The position numbers and the translations under genes were made by a program. Shown one piece after another: positions 21,248 through 34,339 of a stretch of DNA of 64,000 bases. The first letter of the stretch is position 1; every line of letters begins with the position of its first letter. The notes under the pieces were generated by a model. That model searched no databases. It saw only the letters and a program-made list of their open reading frames with translations, and was not told the DNA's origin. The stretch spans positions 38,554,882-38,618,881 of the forward strand of contig NC_088792.1 in NCBI RefSeq assembly GCF_011386835.1. The letters run 5' to 3'. Origin of the DNA: Chrysemys picta bellii (Eukaryota > Chordata > Testudines > Emydidae).

Positions 21248-24200
21248 ACTTTTATGTTAAGTTCCAGAGTTTCATAGTTTTGGGAGCTGGCAAGCCTCAT
21301 GCAGGGAATGGCATCTCCAAAACAGTCCTTGTACTGTCTCCATTTATTGGCAAGGATGAAATATATCCAAGTATTTGAACTGGCATGGCTACTGGGGGAA
21401 AAAAATTATGAAATAGGAATGTTTCAATTTCCAGTAATGCCATTTCAGTGGTGGATATATAAAGTTGGCAAATGCGGTTTCATTGGACATACAGTGTGAG
21501 GTATATTTTTAGAGGCACATGCATTTCTAGCTGTGTAGTCTCCATGGATTCAGTGGGACTTCTGTTAATTTAAAATACTGAAATTAAATGCAGAGGGATT
21601 TATATCTGAGATACTCAAGGGGTGGATAAAGGAAGTAAATAAAGACCTTTCAGTCTGGCTCTATTTTGCTGCTGCTATAGCCTTTCTTCAGTTCCTTGTG
21701 TGTTTTGTCTGGGTCAAATGCTTTTTCAGTTTGGACTTCATTTGTTCTCCCATAGCCTAGGTTCGATTGCACAGCCTTCATTAAGGAAGTTGGGGGATGA
21801 ACTTTTCTTGACATAACCAATTTGTTCAGCAGAATACAGTTGCAGAACACAAATAGAGAAACTGGCCCAGTTGCATACTTGCTATGTAAGACAATATGCC
21901 TAAGTTGTTTGGTGCTATTTTGCTCTTCCTTTGAGATCTTGCCAATAGACAAGGCTAAGTTCAATAAGATGTTTTTGGTGGGATAATTATTATTCCATAT
22001 ATTATGGAATTAACATCCATCAATACGAGAAACGTAATATGTGCCAGCACAGGTCCTTTTTATCTCAGTATCTTATGTTCAGAGTAACAATGGTTTCTGG
22101 GCAGAAAGTGTATTCAGTTTTATGTCCTCAGGAATTTTGCAATTTGAAATAAAGTGAGAATCTAAGGCCAGTACAGAAAACATTACTGCATCTAGGGGTA
22201 AAGATAAACTATCAGTGTTTTGAAATCGACACCAGGATTTTAAATATGGGAAGAACAGTTAGGATTTACAGTATTTTGTGTTTTTTATATTCTGAAAAAT
22301 CCATACATGCTTACACTGATTATGTGGATACTTTAAATATTTAAACTTCAATTTTGGTCTCTTACCACTTGATGGCAGTGAAGGAGCTAGTGTTGCCAGG
22401 AGAGGTTCAGGGCAAGAACCTATTAAGAATAACAAAAGGGGAGGTACAATGGAAGTCTTTGACATTTTAATATTCTCATTTCTAGGTGATATTACGTATA
22501 TTACGAACGACAGTAGGGAAAGAAAAACCTCTAGATGGAGCTTCAGTACTTCATAAGGAGGAGAGAGTTTTATACCTTTCTAAGTGGAATGTTTCTAATT
22601 TGTTTTAAATAATTCTGTCAAACTAGAACACTTGTATTTACGAATAGAATTTTAACTACTACAATCAATAAAACTGTAGATTCTGCTTTATAGTGTATTC
22701 TAAATACCTCTCAAAGATCTCACCATTCTGCATGTCATTTCTAACATATTAGATTCAGATCTGTAATCGTATAGCTATGTCAACAGTTTTAACAGTTATC
22801 GAAGCAATATTAGAAATCTTGTGAATGGTTAAACGGATACTTGTTAGAAACTTGTATCAATTTTTGAAGGCAAGTTAAAGAAAAAGAACAATCTGAAGTT
22901 TCACACTTGATTGCTGTGGTGGTACAAGGCAAGTATGAAAGATGCTGTTAGAATTCTAAACCATTTACCATCTTGGAAAAAATCTGTTTTAGGCCCGTTA
23001 TGAAGGCTCCGCCACTTCCCATATCCTTGCACTCCTCTTGCCAAGGTGCTATGGAGAAATGAACAATAATGGGTTCCCTGTGAGTGGACCTTCCTATGCA
23101 GGTGGAGCCCCCTTTGAAGTAATTGGGGATTTAGGTAGATACAAGGATCTGCACACACACATCCAGTTGTGAATTCAGGACCAGCATTAGCATTTGTCAA
23201 TGTTTTGATTCTGTGTATTGTACAGTGTCTTTGACCTGCAGGTGATCTGTGAGTTCTAGTACAGTGCATATCTATATTTCTTCCACATAATCAAGTTGTT
23301 TGTTCCATTGTGTCTGTCCTCATGTATTTAGAGGAAGTTAGTGTTTAACTGTAGTTACGTACTGCAAATGCTATAGACAGTTATCAAATAACACTCCATT
23401 GTGCCTAGAGTTTCCAGTTTAATACAGCAGAGTTAAGTTGTATTCAACTGGGGGAATTTTTTTAATGCTGCATAGGTTATATTATTCTTATTAAATGTAC
23501 AAATAAAGACCTATAGGTATACATTAGGAAATGTAGGAAAAGTATTTTAAAATGCAAAATATAGTAACTTGTATTACCCACCACGAGACCAGATATAAAT
23601 ACTCTAAATTACTTGAGGTATTGTTGTGTCAGTATACTATAGGGCTTGTACTTCGCTTATATTTTAAAAAATCCCAATGTAGACACCAAGTTATTGAAAT
23701 GTAGATATTCCTTAACCTTGATATAATTCAAGGACAACTCAGAGTCCTTACACTATTGAAAAAAATCTAAATCTAAGGATTTTTTTAAGGTTGCTCATGA
23801 GAAATATACATTCTATCTGTGGAATAAAATTGAGAAGTTCAGTAATTGACTTGAGTTTCTTCTTTTCATCTCTTAAAAATGAGTAAATCAATGCTATTTC
23901 GAGAAATGCACGTGGATTATTTAAAGAAAGAAAAAATAAAATTTTACTTTGCTCCATAGTGGACAGTTCTGGCTATATTAATTTTGGTGCCTCACAGATC
24001 ATTTTAATTGTATAGCAACACTTTGTAAAAAGAACATTAATGCAAATTTTCCTAATATTTGCTATATAAATAAGTCACTTTAAATTTAGTACAGAGAATG
24101 TTTTATGTCTGAAAGTAACTAATTTTATTTATCTAGGACACGAATGTGTTATGACTCTATTCTGCATGCTGAAACAAATTACAAAATTACTAAATATCAA

Positions 24201-27114
24201 GGTACATGGAAAATTGAGGTATAGTCGTTTGCAAAATGTTAGTATTTCTATTTTCTAAGTTAAAGTAATTGACAGGTAATATAGTTGAATAAATGTAATG
24301 GTACACTAGCTTCTGCAGTTTACTATAGAAAAACATACATACATACACAGTATGAAGTGTAAAATGACCCCCTGAATGAATCAGGCAATTACATGTGATA
24401 AATCTTGTGTTTGGTAAATCCACACTTTAAAAAAAGGATAATGTTGGTCGTGGGGATGGGGGCACGGACAATGGAGGGAATGTAACACTCTTTCTCTTAC
24501 TTCCTGGATGATTATTAGTTTTTACCACGTAGTTTGTGTTAATCAGCTCACTAGTAGCAGTTCCTCAGAAGCCATGTGTTCTATTTGCTCCTTATCTGAT
24601 TAAGTAGTGCAGACTATGATGGAGAGAGGACACTATCAGAAATGTCTCTAAATTCCTAGAGTTCATCTTTAATGTTAGTATTTATTGAATTAAATATACA
24701 TTTTAAAGTGACTTCTGCTATATTCTTCTGAGATGTGTAAAGACAAAGCAAGTACCCAAAAATCATTAATGACCGCACATTACTATCTGTGCTTCTAAAT
24801 GACTCTTCTTCATGGGCCAAATTCTCTGCAGGTATAAATAAGCATAGTGCCATACACTTCAGTGAAGCTATGATGACTTAACATCCTCTGAGAATCTGGT
24901 TCCGTGTGTGTATACAGATGTAAATGTTAAGCATAAAAAACAGCTGATGAAAATTGTGCTTGTGTGTGTGAGAAGTATATGGTTTGTTTTATTTTACAAA
25001 GGACATTGTTAAACTAACAGTTTTTCACTAGGTTGGTCTTTTCACATTTCTCTTTAATAATGATTGGCCTCACTTGTGTTTATGGTCAGTTCCACTTTCA
25101 GGCTTTTCTCTGTTACCACAATGCTGAAGTTCTAAACTCTGAAGGAAAATGTTCTTAAAAAAGCAGTTTCCAGCAGTTAAAAAGTTAAATTTTAAGTCAC
25201 CTACAATTTCTGTTGATTTTTTTTGTTCTAATTATCATTTTTACAGTACCAAAACTTGGTTTCGATTTTGACTTGAAAGACAACGTCCTTAGTATAAAAA
25301 TTAACTTTATGATGAAAGGCATTGAGGAGAGGATTGTAGGTTATAATGCCAAAACGCTTATCTTGTACTGCTGTGTAAATCCCAAACTGTTCATGTTTGT
25401 GTTCGTAAAACTAGCTGAATTGTTGCAAAAGGTTTTCAGTTACCAATGTTAAATGTGTGAATTCTAGCAACTCTGGTTGCTGAAATATCATTAGATTCAG
25501 TATTTGCAGTAAACATAGTCTTCATTTCATATCTTCTCTGGAAATTTGGAAAATTTTAAGCTCTGTCTTAAAGAAAAGAAAATCTTGTACTGTAACTGGA
25601 AACGTAAGTGTAGTTGGGCCCTTTTTTACATCACTAGCACCAGTATACTTTACTTTTATTTTATTCGTGAATTGAAAAAATTCAGTTTGTGTGTTGCCAA
25701 CTTCACTGAAATTAATTAGACGATAACTTCCTCCAAACAATTTTGTTTTATGTTTGACTTAAACGGTTCACTTGCAAATTTAGAAATGTGTAGTAGTTAC
25801 TTTGTCTTTAAAAAAAAAAAAAAAAAAAGTTTAGTGAGGGCTTTATGCATAACCCATAGGAAATATAACAGTTCATAGGATTAGCCCTTATTTCCCCATA
25901 AAACTAGCACGTTGGAAGTTAAATTGCATTGTTCTGTGACCATTTGGCTAACTCAGTGGTCTAGGATTTTTTTCTTGTTATTTCTTGTTGTGATGTTAAT
26001 ATTAATTTGGAATTGGAATTTGAAATGGGAATTTTGGGGCAGCTTTCTCACTAAGGAAAGAGCAAAAAACTTTTAGTTCTCTCCATTTCTTTTCTCCTCC
26101 CCAAACCCTGATTATTATTTGTATTATTCTGAAGCTTATGTATCCAATTATATTAAAAACTTATAAAGAAAATGTGAATAACAGCTGTAGTCATTAATCA
26201 CTGATATATATTTTATAATATCCCTTTTAGTTACCTCATTCCAATATACCTCTGCTTGCCATTCTAAGTTTGCTTCAGATATTAGTATTGAAATGTGCAA
26301 ATTGATGATAATTGTTTTAAATACATTATCCAGATGAATGACATCACCAGGTTTTTTTTATATGAATGAGTGAAAGAAACTAAACCCATTCCTTCGGTGG
26401 TTGGAGGTTATTAGCTGCCTAGTGAGGTGGTAGGCTAAGATTTTCTTTATTTTGTTAGAAACTTGGAGGTTTTCAGACATATAGCAATATGTACATTAAA
26501 TTATGTATAAACTTACATTTCAGTTAAATCTTTCTAAAATGGAATGATTTTAACATGGAATGTTGGATTTATTGGGAAACTTAACTCCTCTGTATAAACA
26601 TTTGATATGTTCAGACTGCTTTACAAAAGTGACTTTGTCTGTGTTTGAGTCATATGACAAATATAAATATATTTAAACATATATGCATTTCTCTTCAGAA
26701 TCTTTTCAGTACATAGCTTCATAATCTTTAATTGTAAAGATCTCTAATCATATACGTATAATGTAATTAACATAAAACAGAAAAATCCAAAGTCTGGACA
26801 AGATTGGTATCTCGGTAACAGTATTGTCTTGTAGAACAAAATATTAGTGGTCTAACAAGATTGTTTTGGGATCAGATTCTGCAAATATTTATGCAAGTTA
26901 GTCCCATTTGACTTCCATGGAAATACTTAGGTGACTTCTGTAAGCTTTACTCTGGTTTTTGTAGGACTAGAACTTAAATGTTAAAACATTAGGACTGCAA
27001 TTACTTTGTCTGTGACTAATTCACACAGCAATACTGTGTCTTTTCTTGTGACTTACTAGTGTCACTTTCTTCACAGGTTAGAAAATACAGGAAAACTCTA
27101 ATGTAGCATATACG
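21248..27114. other. Long anonymous AT-rich intronic stretch
   Basis: Nothing protein-like was recognised. The 104-codon open frame on the minus strand at 21650-21964 has no family that I know. A 19-base A run lies at 25810-25828. Apart from the small palindromic repeat at 24814-24903, this is the longest part of the window without evident transposons. Confidence 0.5.
24814..24903. repeat. Short palindromic interspersed repeat
   Basis: The ends GGGCCAAATTCTCTGC and CTGAGAATCTGGTTCC are approximate inverse copies of each other. The size and ends fit the small sauropsid elements seen also at 13006 and 38623. Confidence 0.5.
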
Positions 27115-27652
27115 AAACCTATGATTAGGGGTATGGAATGGCTGCCGTATGAGGAGAGATTAATAAGACTGGGATTTTTCAGCTTGGAAAAGAGATGGTT
27201 AAGGAGGGATGTGATAGAGGTCTATAAAATCATGACTGGTATGGGGAAAGTAAATAAAGAACTAGGGGCCACCAAATGAAATTAATAGGCAGCAGGTTTA
27301 AAATAAACAAAAGGAAGTATTTTTTTCACACAAAGCACAGTCAACCTGTGGAACTCCCTGCCAGAGGATGTTGTGAAGGCAAAGGCTATAACAGGATTCA
27401 AAAAAGAACTAGATAAATTAATAGAGGATAGGTCTATCAATGGCTATTAGCCAGGATGGGCAGGGATGGTGTCCCTAGGCTCTGTTTGCCCGAAGCTGGG
27501 AATGGGTGACAGGGCATGGATCACTTGATGATTACCTGTTCTGTTTATTCACTCTGGGACACCTGGCATTGGCCACTGTCAGAGGACAAGATATTGGGCT
27601 AGATGGACCTTTGGTCTGACCCAGTATGGCCGCTCTTATGTTCTTTTATGTT
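27115..27652 (+). mobile_element. CR1 LINE 3' end, sense
   Basis: Shows CR1 ORF2 end sequence (GGATTTTTCAGCTTGGAAAA and CACAGTCAACCTGTGGAACT) followed by the 3' UTR with GGACCTTTGGTCTGACCCAG and the CTCTTATGTTCTT tail. It belongs to the same subfamily as the antisense copy at 19371. Stops are present. Confidence 0.92.
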
Positions 27653-28600
27653 TAAGGAAAGATGGCTTAGAGATATTGTTTCCTCAATCATGATTTTTTT
27701 TTTTTTTTAATAAAGAATGTTTAGATTTTTCACACTTGTTCTTATTGGCAGTGTTTCTAGGTCAAAGTTGTTGGGTTTACTTTGACTATTTACTTTTGGA
27801 CAAATTTGACTCTAGAATTCCTAACTCTGATGGCAAATTTTTACCCTTCCCTTCCCTCCCCTCCTTCCCTCCCCCCCCGCAAACAAACAAACAAACATTA
27901 GCCTGTAGACAAGATTATATATATATATATAGATTTCACACTGCTGGAAGTTATTTTTTTGTCATTGTGCTAGAATCTGTAGATCCATCGAAAACACTAC
28001 AGAAATTACATTAAAAATGTTAGGGTTGCAAAGTTAAGCACTCTACTTAGAAAAAAACAGAAATGAAGTTGCCCATTTTACCATAATTTGTCCTGCTTGT
28101 GCATACTTATGATATTTAATTATGTGATCCGTATTATTTTTTACCCACAGAATTCCTGCTTTATTCAACCTTTAAACATACATAGATATTAAAGGTTTGC
28201 TTTTAGGCTTCTCAGTTGGGGGATTCTACTTTCCCTCTCCTAATCAACTCTGGTTGGGGGCTGTCATTCTGTCTGTCTTCATCTCCCTCCCTACCCAGGC
28301 TCCTGCTCCCCTGCAGCTTCCTATCCCCCACTTGCCCTTACTTTCACTTGCTCTCTCCTTTTATCACTCCCTTTCCTCTTAAAGTATCATATGGCTCACA
28401 CTTCCATTCCCTATTTCTCCCGAACTCCTTTCCGTTTTCTCCTGCATTTTTTTAGTCTCCCTCCTGTTTCGAACATTCCCTTGTCTACAAAAGTTCTTCC
28501 CTGTCCATTTTCCTAACTATAGACCAAAGACATGCAGCCTCTTCATCCTGAGGGCTAACCCTACTATTTTAAAAAAGGTTGGGTGGCCACAATCAGTATT
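27653..28600. other. Anonymous intronic sequence
   Basis: Contains T runs, a CCTTCC-rich tract (27845-27875), a short TA run (27917-27931) and a C/T-rich stretch 28230-28440. No gene seen. Confidence 0.45.
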
Positions 28601-28801
28601 TTGGGGCAGATTCTCTGTTCTGCTCCCTTGTTTCTGTAAAGGAGGCAGAAACCCACAGATGGGCGTTGGGTGGGCGGGGAAGCACAGCAAGATGAGGGAG
28701 GGGAAGAGCCGGGGAGTGTTGTGTGCTCAGGCTATCCTCCGTTGGTAGACTGCAGCCAGCTAGGACAAGAGGAGCCCTGGATCTGGGGAAGAGAATTGGC
28801 A
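28601..28801. repeat. Possible miniature inverted-repeat element
   Basis: TGGGGCAGATTCTCTG at the left and GAAGAGAATTGGCA at the right are imperfect inverse copies. The interior is GC-rich without coding sense. A low-confidence call. Confidence 0.35.
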
Positions 28802-29655
28802 TACCATAAATGGTGACTATTTCTCCTTTTTTTGTCTATTCCATATATTTATTTGTTTTGGGGAAACTATTTTATTTACTGATATTTCAGGTCACTTTCA
28901 ATAAAACATTTAATTAGTGTCATGAGGCACAAGTACATACCTTATTATAAAATTAATATTTAACAGTATAGTATATAATGACCACACATTATCATTACCC
29001 TTTTTCCTTTTTTCAGATTTAAATATGTCCATAACTTTCTATGTGTACTACTTAATTGTTCATATTCACTTTTTAAATGCCTTTATTAGGAAGTTGACTG
29101 TTTTCTGTGGGGGAGGAAGAGACTCAGAAGATATGAAGTATGGAAAGTTAGAGGAAGATGTAATGCAATGATTCTCCTCTGTGTATGCCCTTGTTGACTA
29201 TTTATTGTTCCTATAAGTACAAGTTTATCATGTCCATATCAAAGCAGTTCAATGATTTCAGTTTTTGTTGTATTTTCCTACGCAAGGTGTTTTATTTCAT
29301 CCATTTTTTTTTTTAGTTTCTCTGGCATTGTTCTCACAAAATCTTCCATTTTTGGATATTATACTAATAGTTTTTTCCAGTGTACTACAGTTGGAGCCGT
29401 TGTCTGGGTCCACAGATTTAGAGTAGCTCTCTTATTTCCATCTTAGCTCTTTTAAAGAGGCCAACTCCCAATACAAGTCTTTAAATCCTGTTCAAGTTCT
29501 ATTTTTTTTTTAATTTACTACTTTCAGGATGAATTTCCAAAATATTTTTACCATCCAGCATTCCTATATCATATATGAAAGAGGCCTGGCTATTTTGCAT
29601 TTTATACAGACATCTGGGACAATATTATGTATTTTTTGATGTAGAGATGGAGAAA
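28802..29655. other. Anonymous intronic sequence
   Basis: AT-rich with T runs. Nothing recognised. Confidence 0.45.
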
Positions 29656-30260
29656 CATACATTTATAGATTCCAAGGCCAGAAGGGTGCAGCATGACTAT
29701 ACAGCCTGTCTTTCCTCCACCCAGTGCTCATAGATCACATACTTTCTTCCAGAAGCCGAATTAGGGCATATTTTTCTAAAAGGTATCTAATCTCGCTTTA
29801 GACACTCCAAGTGATGTTGAGTCTACCACCTCCTCTGCTAAGCTGTTCCAGTGTTTAATTACTCTTACTGCTAGAAAATAATATTTTAGACAAATTCCAC
29901 CTTGAAATAACTTCAAATTCCAGCCATTAGATCTTGTTGTGCCTTTGTCAGAAAGATTGAAAAGCTCGTGCACATACACACACGTCCCTCCCACTATCAT
30001 ATCTCTTCCATGGTTAAGCATCTATATGCAGTGACCAAGTCACCGCTCAATCTTCTCTGATAAACTGAATAGGTTAAATGCCTTAAGCCTCACATTGTAA
30101 GACTTGTTTTCATTTCTGTGGCCCTCCTTTGAACTGTCTTCAGTATTTCCACATCCTTCTTGAAGTGTGGACACCAGATCTGGACGCAGTATTGTAATAG
30201 TGGTCTTACCAGTGCTGTGTACAGAGGCAAGATCATTTCCCTACTTCTAACACTATTTGC
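29656..30260 (-). mobile_element. CR1 LINE 3' region, antisense
   Basis: It starts with the tail TTATAGATTCCAAGGCCAGA. The minus-strand frame 30021-29776 reads TRSNGWNLKLFQGGICLKYY and FLAVRVIKHWNSLAEEVVDS, the CR1 ORF2 end, broken in places. A region like TCCACATCCTTCTTGAAGTG further 5' belongs to the same copy. Confidence 0.88.
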
Positions 30261-30309
30261 ACATTCTTAATATATTGAGTGAGTCTGCATTATTAGTCTT
30301 GTATTGCTT

Positions 30310-30960
30310 CTGCAAACCATAATTTTTTCCTGTCTATTTGCTATTGCGTGTCTTTTTTTTCTTATAATTATCATATGAGCTATGTCCTTTTATTACTACT
30401 TTAAAGGCCTCCCTGTAGTTTAGTGATATATCCTGTAACAGATTGTTCTTAATATAGTTATCAATATGTTTTTCCATTCAATTGACAAAGTCTGTCTTTT
30501 TTAGCAATATTACCAAATCTCTAGCTTCTCTTGTTTCTGAATGAGACTTTGTTTTCATGAAGACAGGTGCATGGTCAGATGTATTATTCCAGTTCTAACA
30601 CTAGGGATTTTATGTAGGAGACATTTCAATATCAAATCTATTCTAGTATATGTACATCCCTTTAGGATATAGGAACCTTCAACTATCCATCATTTCCTGT
30701 TCTATATATGCTAATGCCAGTATTTGAGTGGTTTTTTTTGTTTTTATGGAGCTTCTTGACTACTTGTAGTCTTATCGCACATGCGGTTAAGACAACAGTT
30801 AAACTCACCTGCCACCATTAACTGTGAATTCTAGACCATTGCAGTCATTCAGAAGTTATTGAAGAAGGTATCTTCCTCATTTGGGGCATAAATGTTACAT
30901 TTTGTAATAGGTTTACACTCTACATACAGCTGGGCTTCCCCTAGCATGTGGAATGTATGG
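30310..30960 (-). mobile_element. L1-type LINE endonuclease remnant, antisense
   Basis: On the minus strand the motifs appear in order. First is CNIYAPNEEDTFFNNF (near 30910-30860), with the L1 endonuclease NIYAPN signature. Then come GEFNCCLN (GDFN-like), TSDHAPVFMKTKS (SDH endonuclease motif, near 30580-30545), and YIKNNLLQDISLNYREAFKV with VIKGH (near 30460-30390). These match the end of the APE domain and the linker to the RT in the L1 clade. Stops are present. It is flanked on both sides by antisense CR1 copies. Confidence 0.75.
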
Positions 30961-31006
30961 GTTTGACCCACCTTTTTTTTTTAATTTAATTTAATTTAAT
31001 TTTTAT

Positions 31007-31012
<6 letters not shown>

Positions 31013-31086
<74 letters not shown>
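31013..31086. repeat. (TA)n microsatellite
   Basis: An uninterrupted run of about 37 TA units, preceded by TTTAA repeats and followed by a T/A-rich tract. It is self-complementary and likely to vary in length between individuals and assemblies. Confidence 0.98.
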
Positions 31087-31089
<3 letters not shown>

Positions 31090-31121
31090 TTTTTTTATTT
31101 TTTTATTTTTTAGGATTGCCA

Positions 31122-32395
31122 AGAATATCGTAGACTTTAAGGCCAGAAGGGATTATCTGGTCTGACCTCTTGCACATCGCAGGCCACAAAACCTCACCCA
31201 CCCATTCTTGTAATAAGCCCATAACCTTTGGTTTAGTTACTGAAGTCCTCAAATCTTGATTTAAAGACTACAAGTTACGGAGAATCCACCGTTTACTCTA
31301 GTTCAAAGCAGCAAGTTACCTGTGCCCCATGCTGTAGCGGAAGGTGAAACCCCCCCAGGGTCTATGCCAATCTGACCTGGGGGGAAAATTCCTTCCTGAT
31401 CCCAAATAAAACTATCATTAGATCCTGAGCATGTGAGCGAGGCCCACCAGCAAGACACCTGGGAAATAATTCTCTGTAGTAATTGAGTCCTCCCCATCTA
31501 GTGTCCCATCTCTGGCTGTTGGAGATATTGGCTATTAACAGTCACAGATGGGCTATGTGCCATTGCAGGCAACTTCATCATACCATCCCCTCTGTAAACT
31601 TATCAAGCTCAGTCTTGAAACCAGCTAGCTTTTTGCCGTCACTACTCCCTTTGGAAGGCTGCTTCAGAACTTCACTCCTCTGATGGTTAGAAACTTTCAT
31701 CTAATTTCAAGCCCAAACTATATCCATTTGTTTTTGTGCCAACATTGGCCATTAATTTAAATAACTCCTCTCCCTTCTTGCTGTTTATCCGTCTGATATT
31801 TTTATAGAGATAAATCATATCTCCCTTCAGCCTTCATTTTGTTAGGCTAAACAAGCCAAACTCCTTAATCCTTCTCTCATAAGTTAGATTCTCCATTCCG
31901 TTGATTATCTTAGTAGCCCTTCTCTGCACCTGTTCCAATTTGAATTCATCTTTCTTAAACATTGGGAGATCAGAATTGCTCACAGTATTCCAGATGAGGT
32001 CTCACTAGTGCTTTGTATAATGATATAACATTTCCCTATCTCTACTGGAAATACCTTGCCTGATGCATCCTAGGATTGCATTAGCCTTTTTCACAGCTGC
32101 ATCACATTGGTGGCTCATAGTTATCCTGTGATCGACCGGTATGCTCAGGCCTTTCTTCTCCTCTTTTGTTTCTAACTGATAAGTCCTCAGTTTATAGTGC
32201 CAGACTAACAACAAGAAGTTTTGCTATCTACCTTTTATAAAACCATGTTGTATTTTATTCCAATTACCATTTACCTCTGTCTGTAACTAGTCTCTCTTTC
32301 AAAATTTGTTTTAAGATCTTGCATACAATTGAGGTCAGACTAGCAGGCCTGTGAATCTTTCTGGTTGGTTTGTTCTTTTGGAGCCAGGAAGTGTT
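31122..32395 (-). mobile_element. CR1 LINE, antisense, about 1.27 kb
   Basis: The 3' tail is at 31122-31190 (TCGTAGACTTTAAGGCCAGA). The copy then runs through the ORF2 end into the RT: the minus strand 32214-32005 reads VDHRITMSHQCDAAVKKANA and ILGCIRQGISSRDREMLYHY, a typical CR1 RT C-terminal block. The 5' end near 32395 shows GAGGTCAGACTAGCAGGCCT. Many stops. Confidence 0.88.
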
Positions 32396-32990
32396 TTTCC
32401 AAACTTGCAAGGCTGTTGTAAACAGATTCTTCGAAATGCAGCAGATTCTATAAATTTACCATTTTATTATTCCTTGAACTTAAGGAGAGAATTATTTTTT
32501 TCCTTCTTGATCAGTCACCTCAAAAGCATTCCAAATATTATATTAAAAAGTGGGTTAGTTTGCAGGGTGCCAATTATACAATTAAGAGATTTTTCCTTCT
32601 ACTTTTTTTATATCAGATAATTTGTATTTTGCAGTAAGTAAATAAATATATATCCAGGCATACACAGGAGCCATAGCTCCAGTACCTCCATCAGATCATC
32701 ATCCTTGTTTTTTCTTCTGGTTTTATAATATCCATGAAGCAAGGTGAAATTCTACCTTTGTTCAGAACATGACCCTGCTCCTGCAAGCTGATCCTTTCAT
32801 AACTATTAACTTAAGGCTTTCTGCAGAAGTAATGGCCTGTCCACACATACAAATCAGCTTGCAGGATAATTGTGTGTTACAAACCAGTTTTAGAACAGAA
32901 AATATGCCTTGACTCAGTTTAGAAGTGGCTTCACTCTACCTTTTTGTGCTCCTATTCTCAAAAATCCTACCTTCCTTTCCCCATCAGATA
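32396..32990. other. Anonymous intronic sequence
   Basis: Nothing recognised. It may contain diverged CR1 in its first part. Confidence 0.4.
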
Positions 32991-33183
32991 CACACCTCTA
33001 CCCCGATATAACGCAACCCGATATAACACAAATTCGGATATAACACGGTAAAGCAGCACTCTGGGGGGGGCAGGACTGTGTACTCCGGTGGATCAAAGCA
33101 AGTTCAATATAACGCGGTTTCACCTGTAACACGGTAAGATTTTTTGGCTCCCGAGGACAGTGTTATATCTGGGTAGAGGTGTA
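32991..33183. mobile_element. Miniature DNA transposon with GATATAACGC-type ends
   Basis: ACACCTCTACCCCGATATAA at the left and GTTATATCTGGGTAGAGGTG at the right are inverse copies. GATATAACAC words recur in the interior. Probably a non-autonomous DNA transposon; the target duplication could not be fixed. Confidence 0.75.
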
Positions 33184-34339
33184 GTTCTCATTGTTCTCAT
33201 TCTACACATAAGGGGAAACCTTACCTATTCATACCTGGCATTTGACATTCCCTGTTCATCCAAGACTGTGATCTGAATGGTCCAGATGAGGAGAGAGGGT
33301 GTTTTCATTGTCTGGGTTACATCTCTCTGAAAATATGCTTACAGAATAGTTCTCACCACATAATCTGGCAATTGTATTACTGTTGGTGTGTATTATTAGT
33401 TGTGTTGCAGTAGTGCTTAAGGTTCCAAATCATGGATCAGAAAGGACCCCACTGTGTTACAAATTCATAACAAAGAGATGGTTCCTGATCTGAGGAACAT
33501 AATTAGCTAAACCAAAAACACTTGTATCATTTCCAGGTCTGTCCATCTCAGTGCTCTTTTTTTAAAGATGCCACAACTAGTATTTCATTTTGATTTTTTT
33601 TTTTTAATTCAGTGTTTAAGCCTTCTCTTCCAAAATGAGGATCTGCTCTCTCTAGCGTGACTGGAAATTATCTAATGTATTGATTTCAGTTGAAACTGTT
33701 GTTCTGTTTATGTAAGCAAATGTGATAATCACTAGATGCTCAGCAGAGCATTCCCTGAGAGTGTGCTGTACACTCTGAAAGTGGGAGTAGAAGATGATAG
33801 GCTTACCTAACTACCTAACTTCTTTTCATTTGGACACCTACCACCTTTGGATGTTAATGTAGCATACATATAAGGTTACAGTGCTAAATATAATCCATCT
33901 GTATTTTTGTAGCATCTTTAATAAAAACCTGTCATGACGTGCTTTGCAGAGTTAAATAATAATTTGAAAATTTAAGTTTAAAAAGTTAAACGGCAGAAAG
34001 AACCAGTGGGAGATGGCATGATTGCATATCTGTTTTTATATTGATAACCATCACTGTGCTGTGAGCATATGTAGCTTGTTTTTTATTCAGAGTTCCGAGC
34101 ACCTGTAACTCCCAGTGATTCCAGCCAGAGTTGTTGGTGCTCAGCACTCTTGGGAAATCAGACCCATGTGACTCTGCTCTTCTTCCTGATTAGTGAATGT
34201 TGTAAAGATTGATTGATTACGGGTCTGCAGGATTTGGGAGAGATTATGTTGGTCTGATACCCTGCTCGGTTTGATATCCCTATCCTGGCCAAAGAAAAAG
34301 GAAAAGCTTTAAAAAAACAAACCCGTAACTTTCCACCTA
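33184..34339. other. Anonymous intronic sequence
   Basis: Nothing recognised beyond a T run at 33594-33606. Confidence 0.45.

Noticed and set aside
21650..21964. 104-codon open frame on the minus strand
   Set aside because: No family recognised, no splice or promoter context, and length within chance expectation for an AT-rich 64-kb window.
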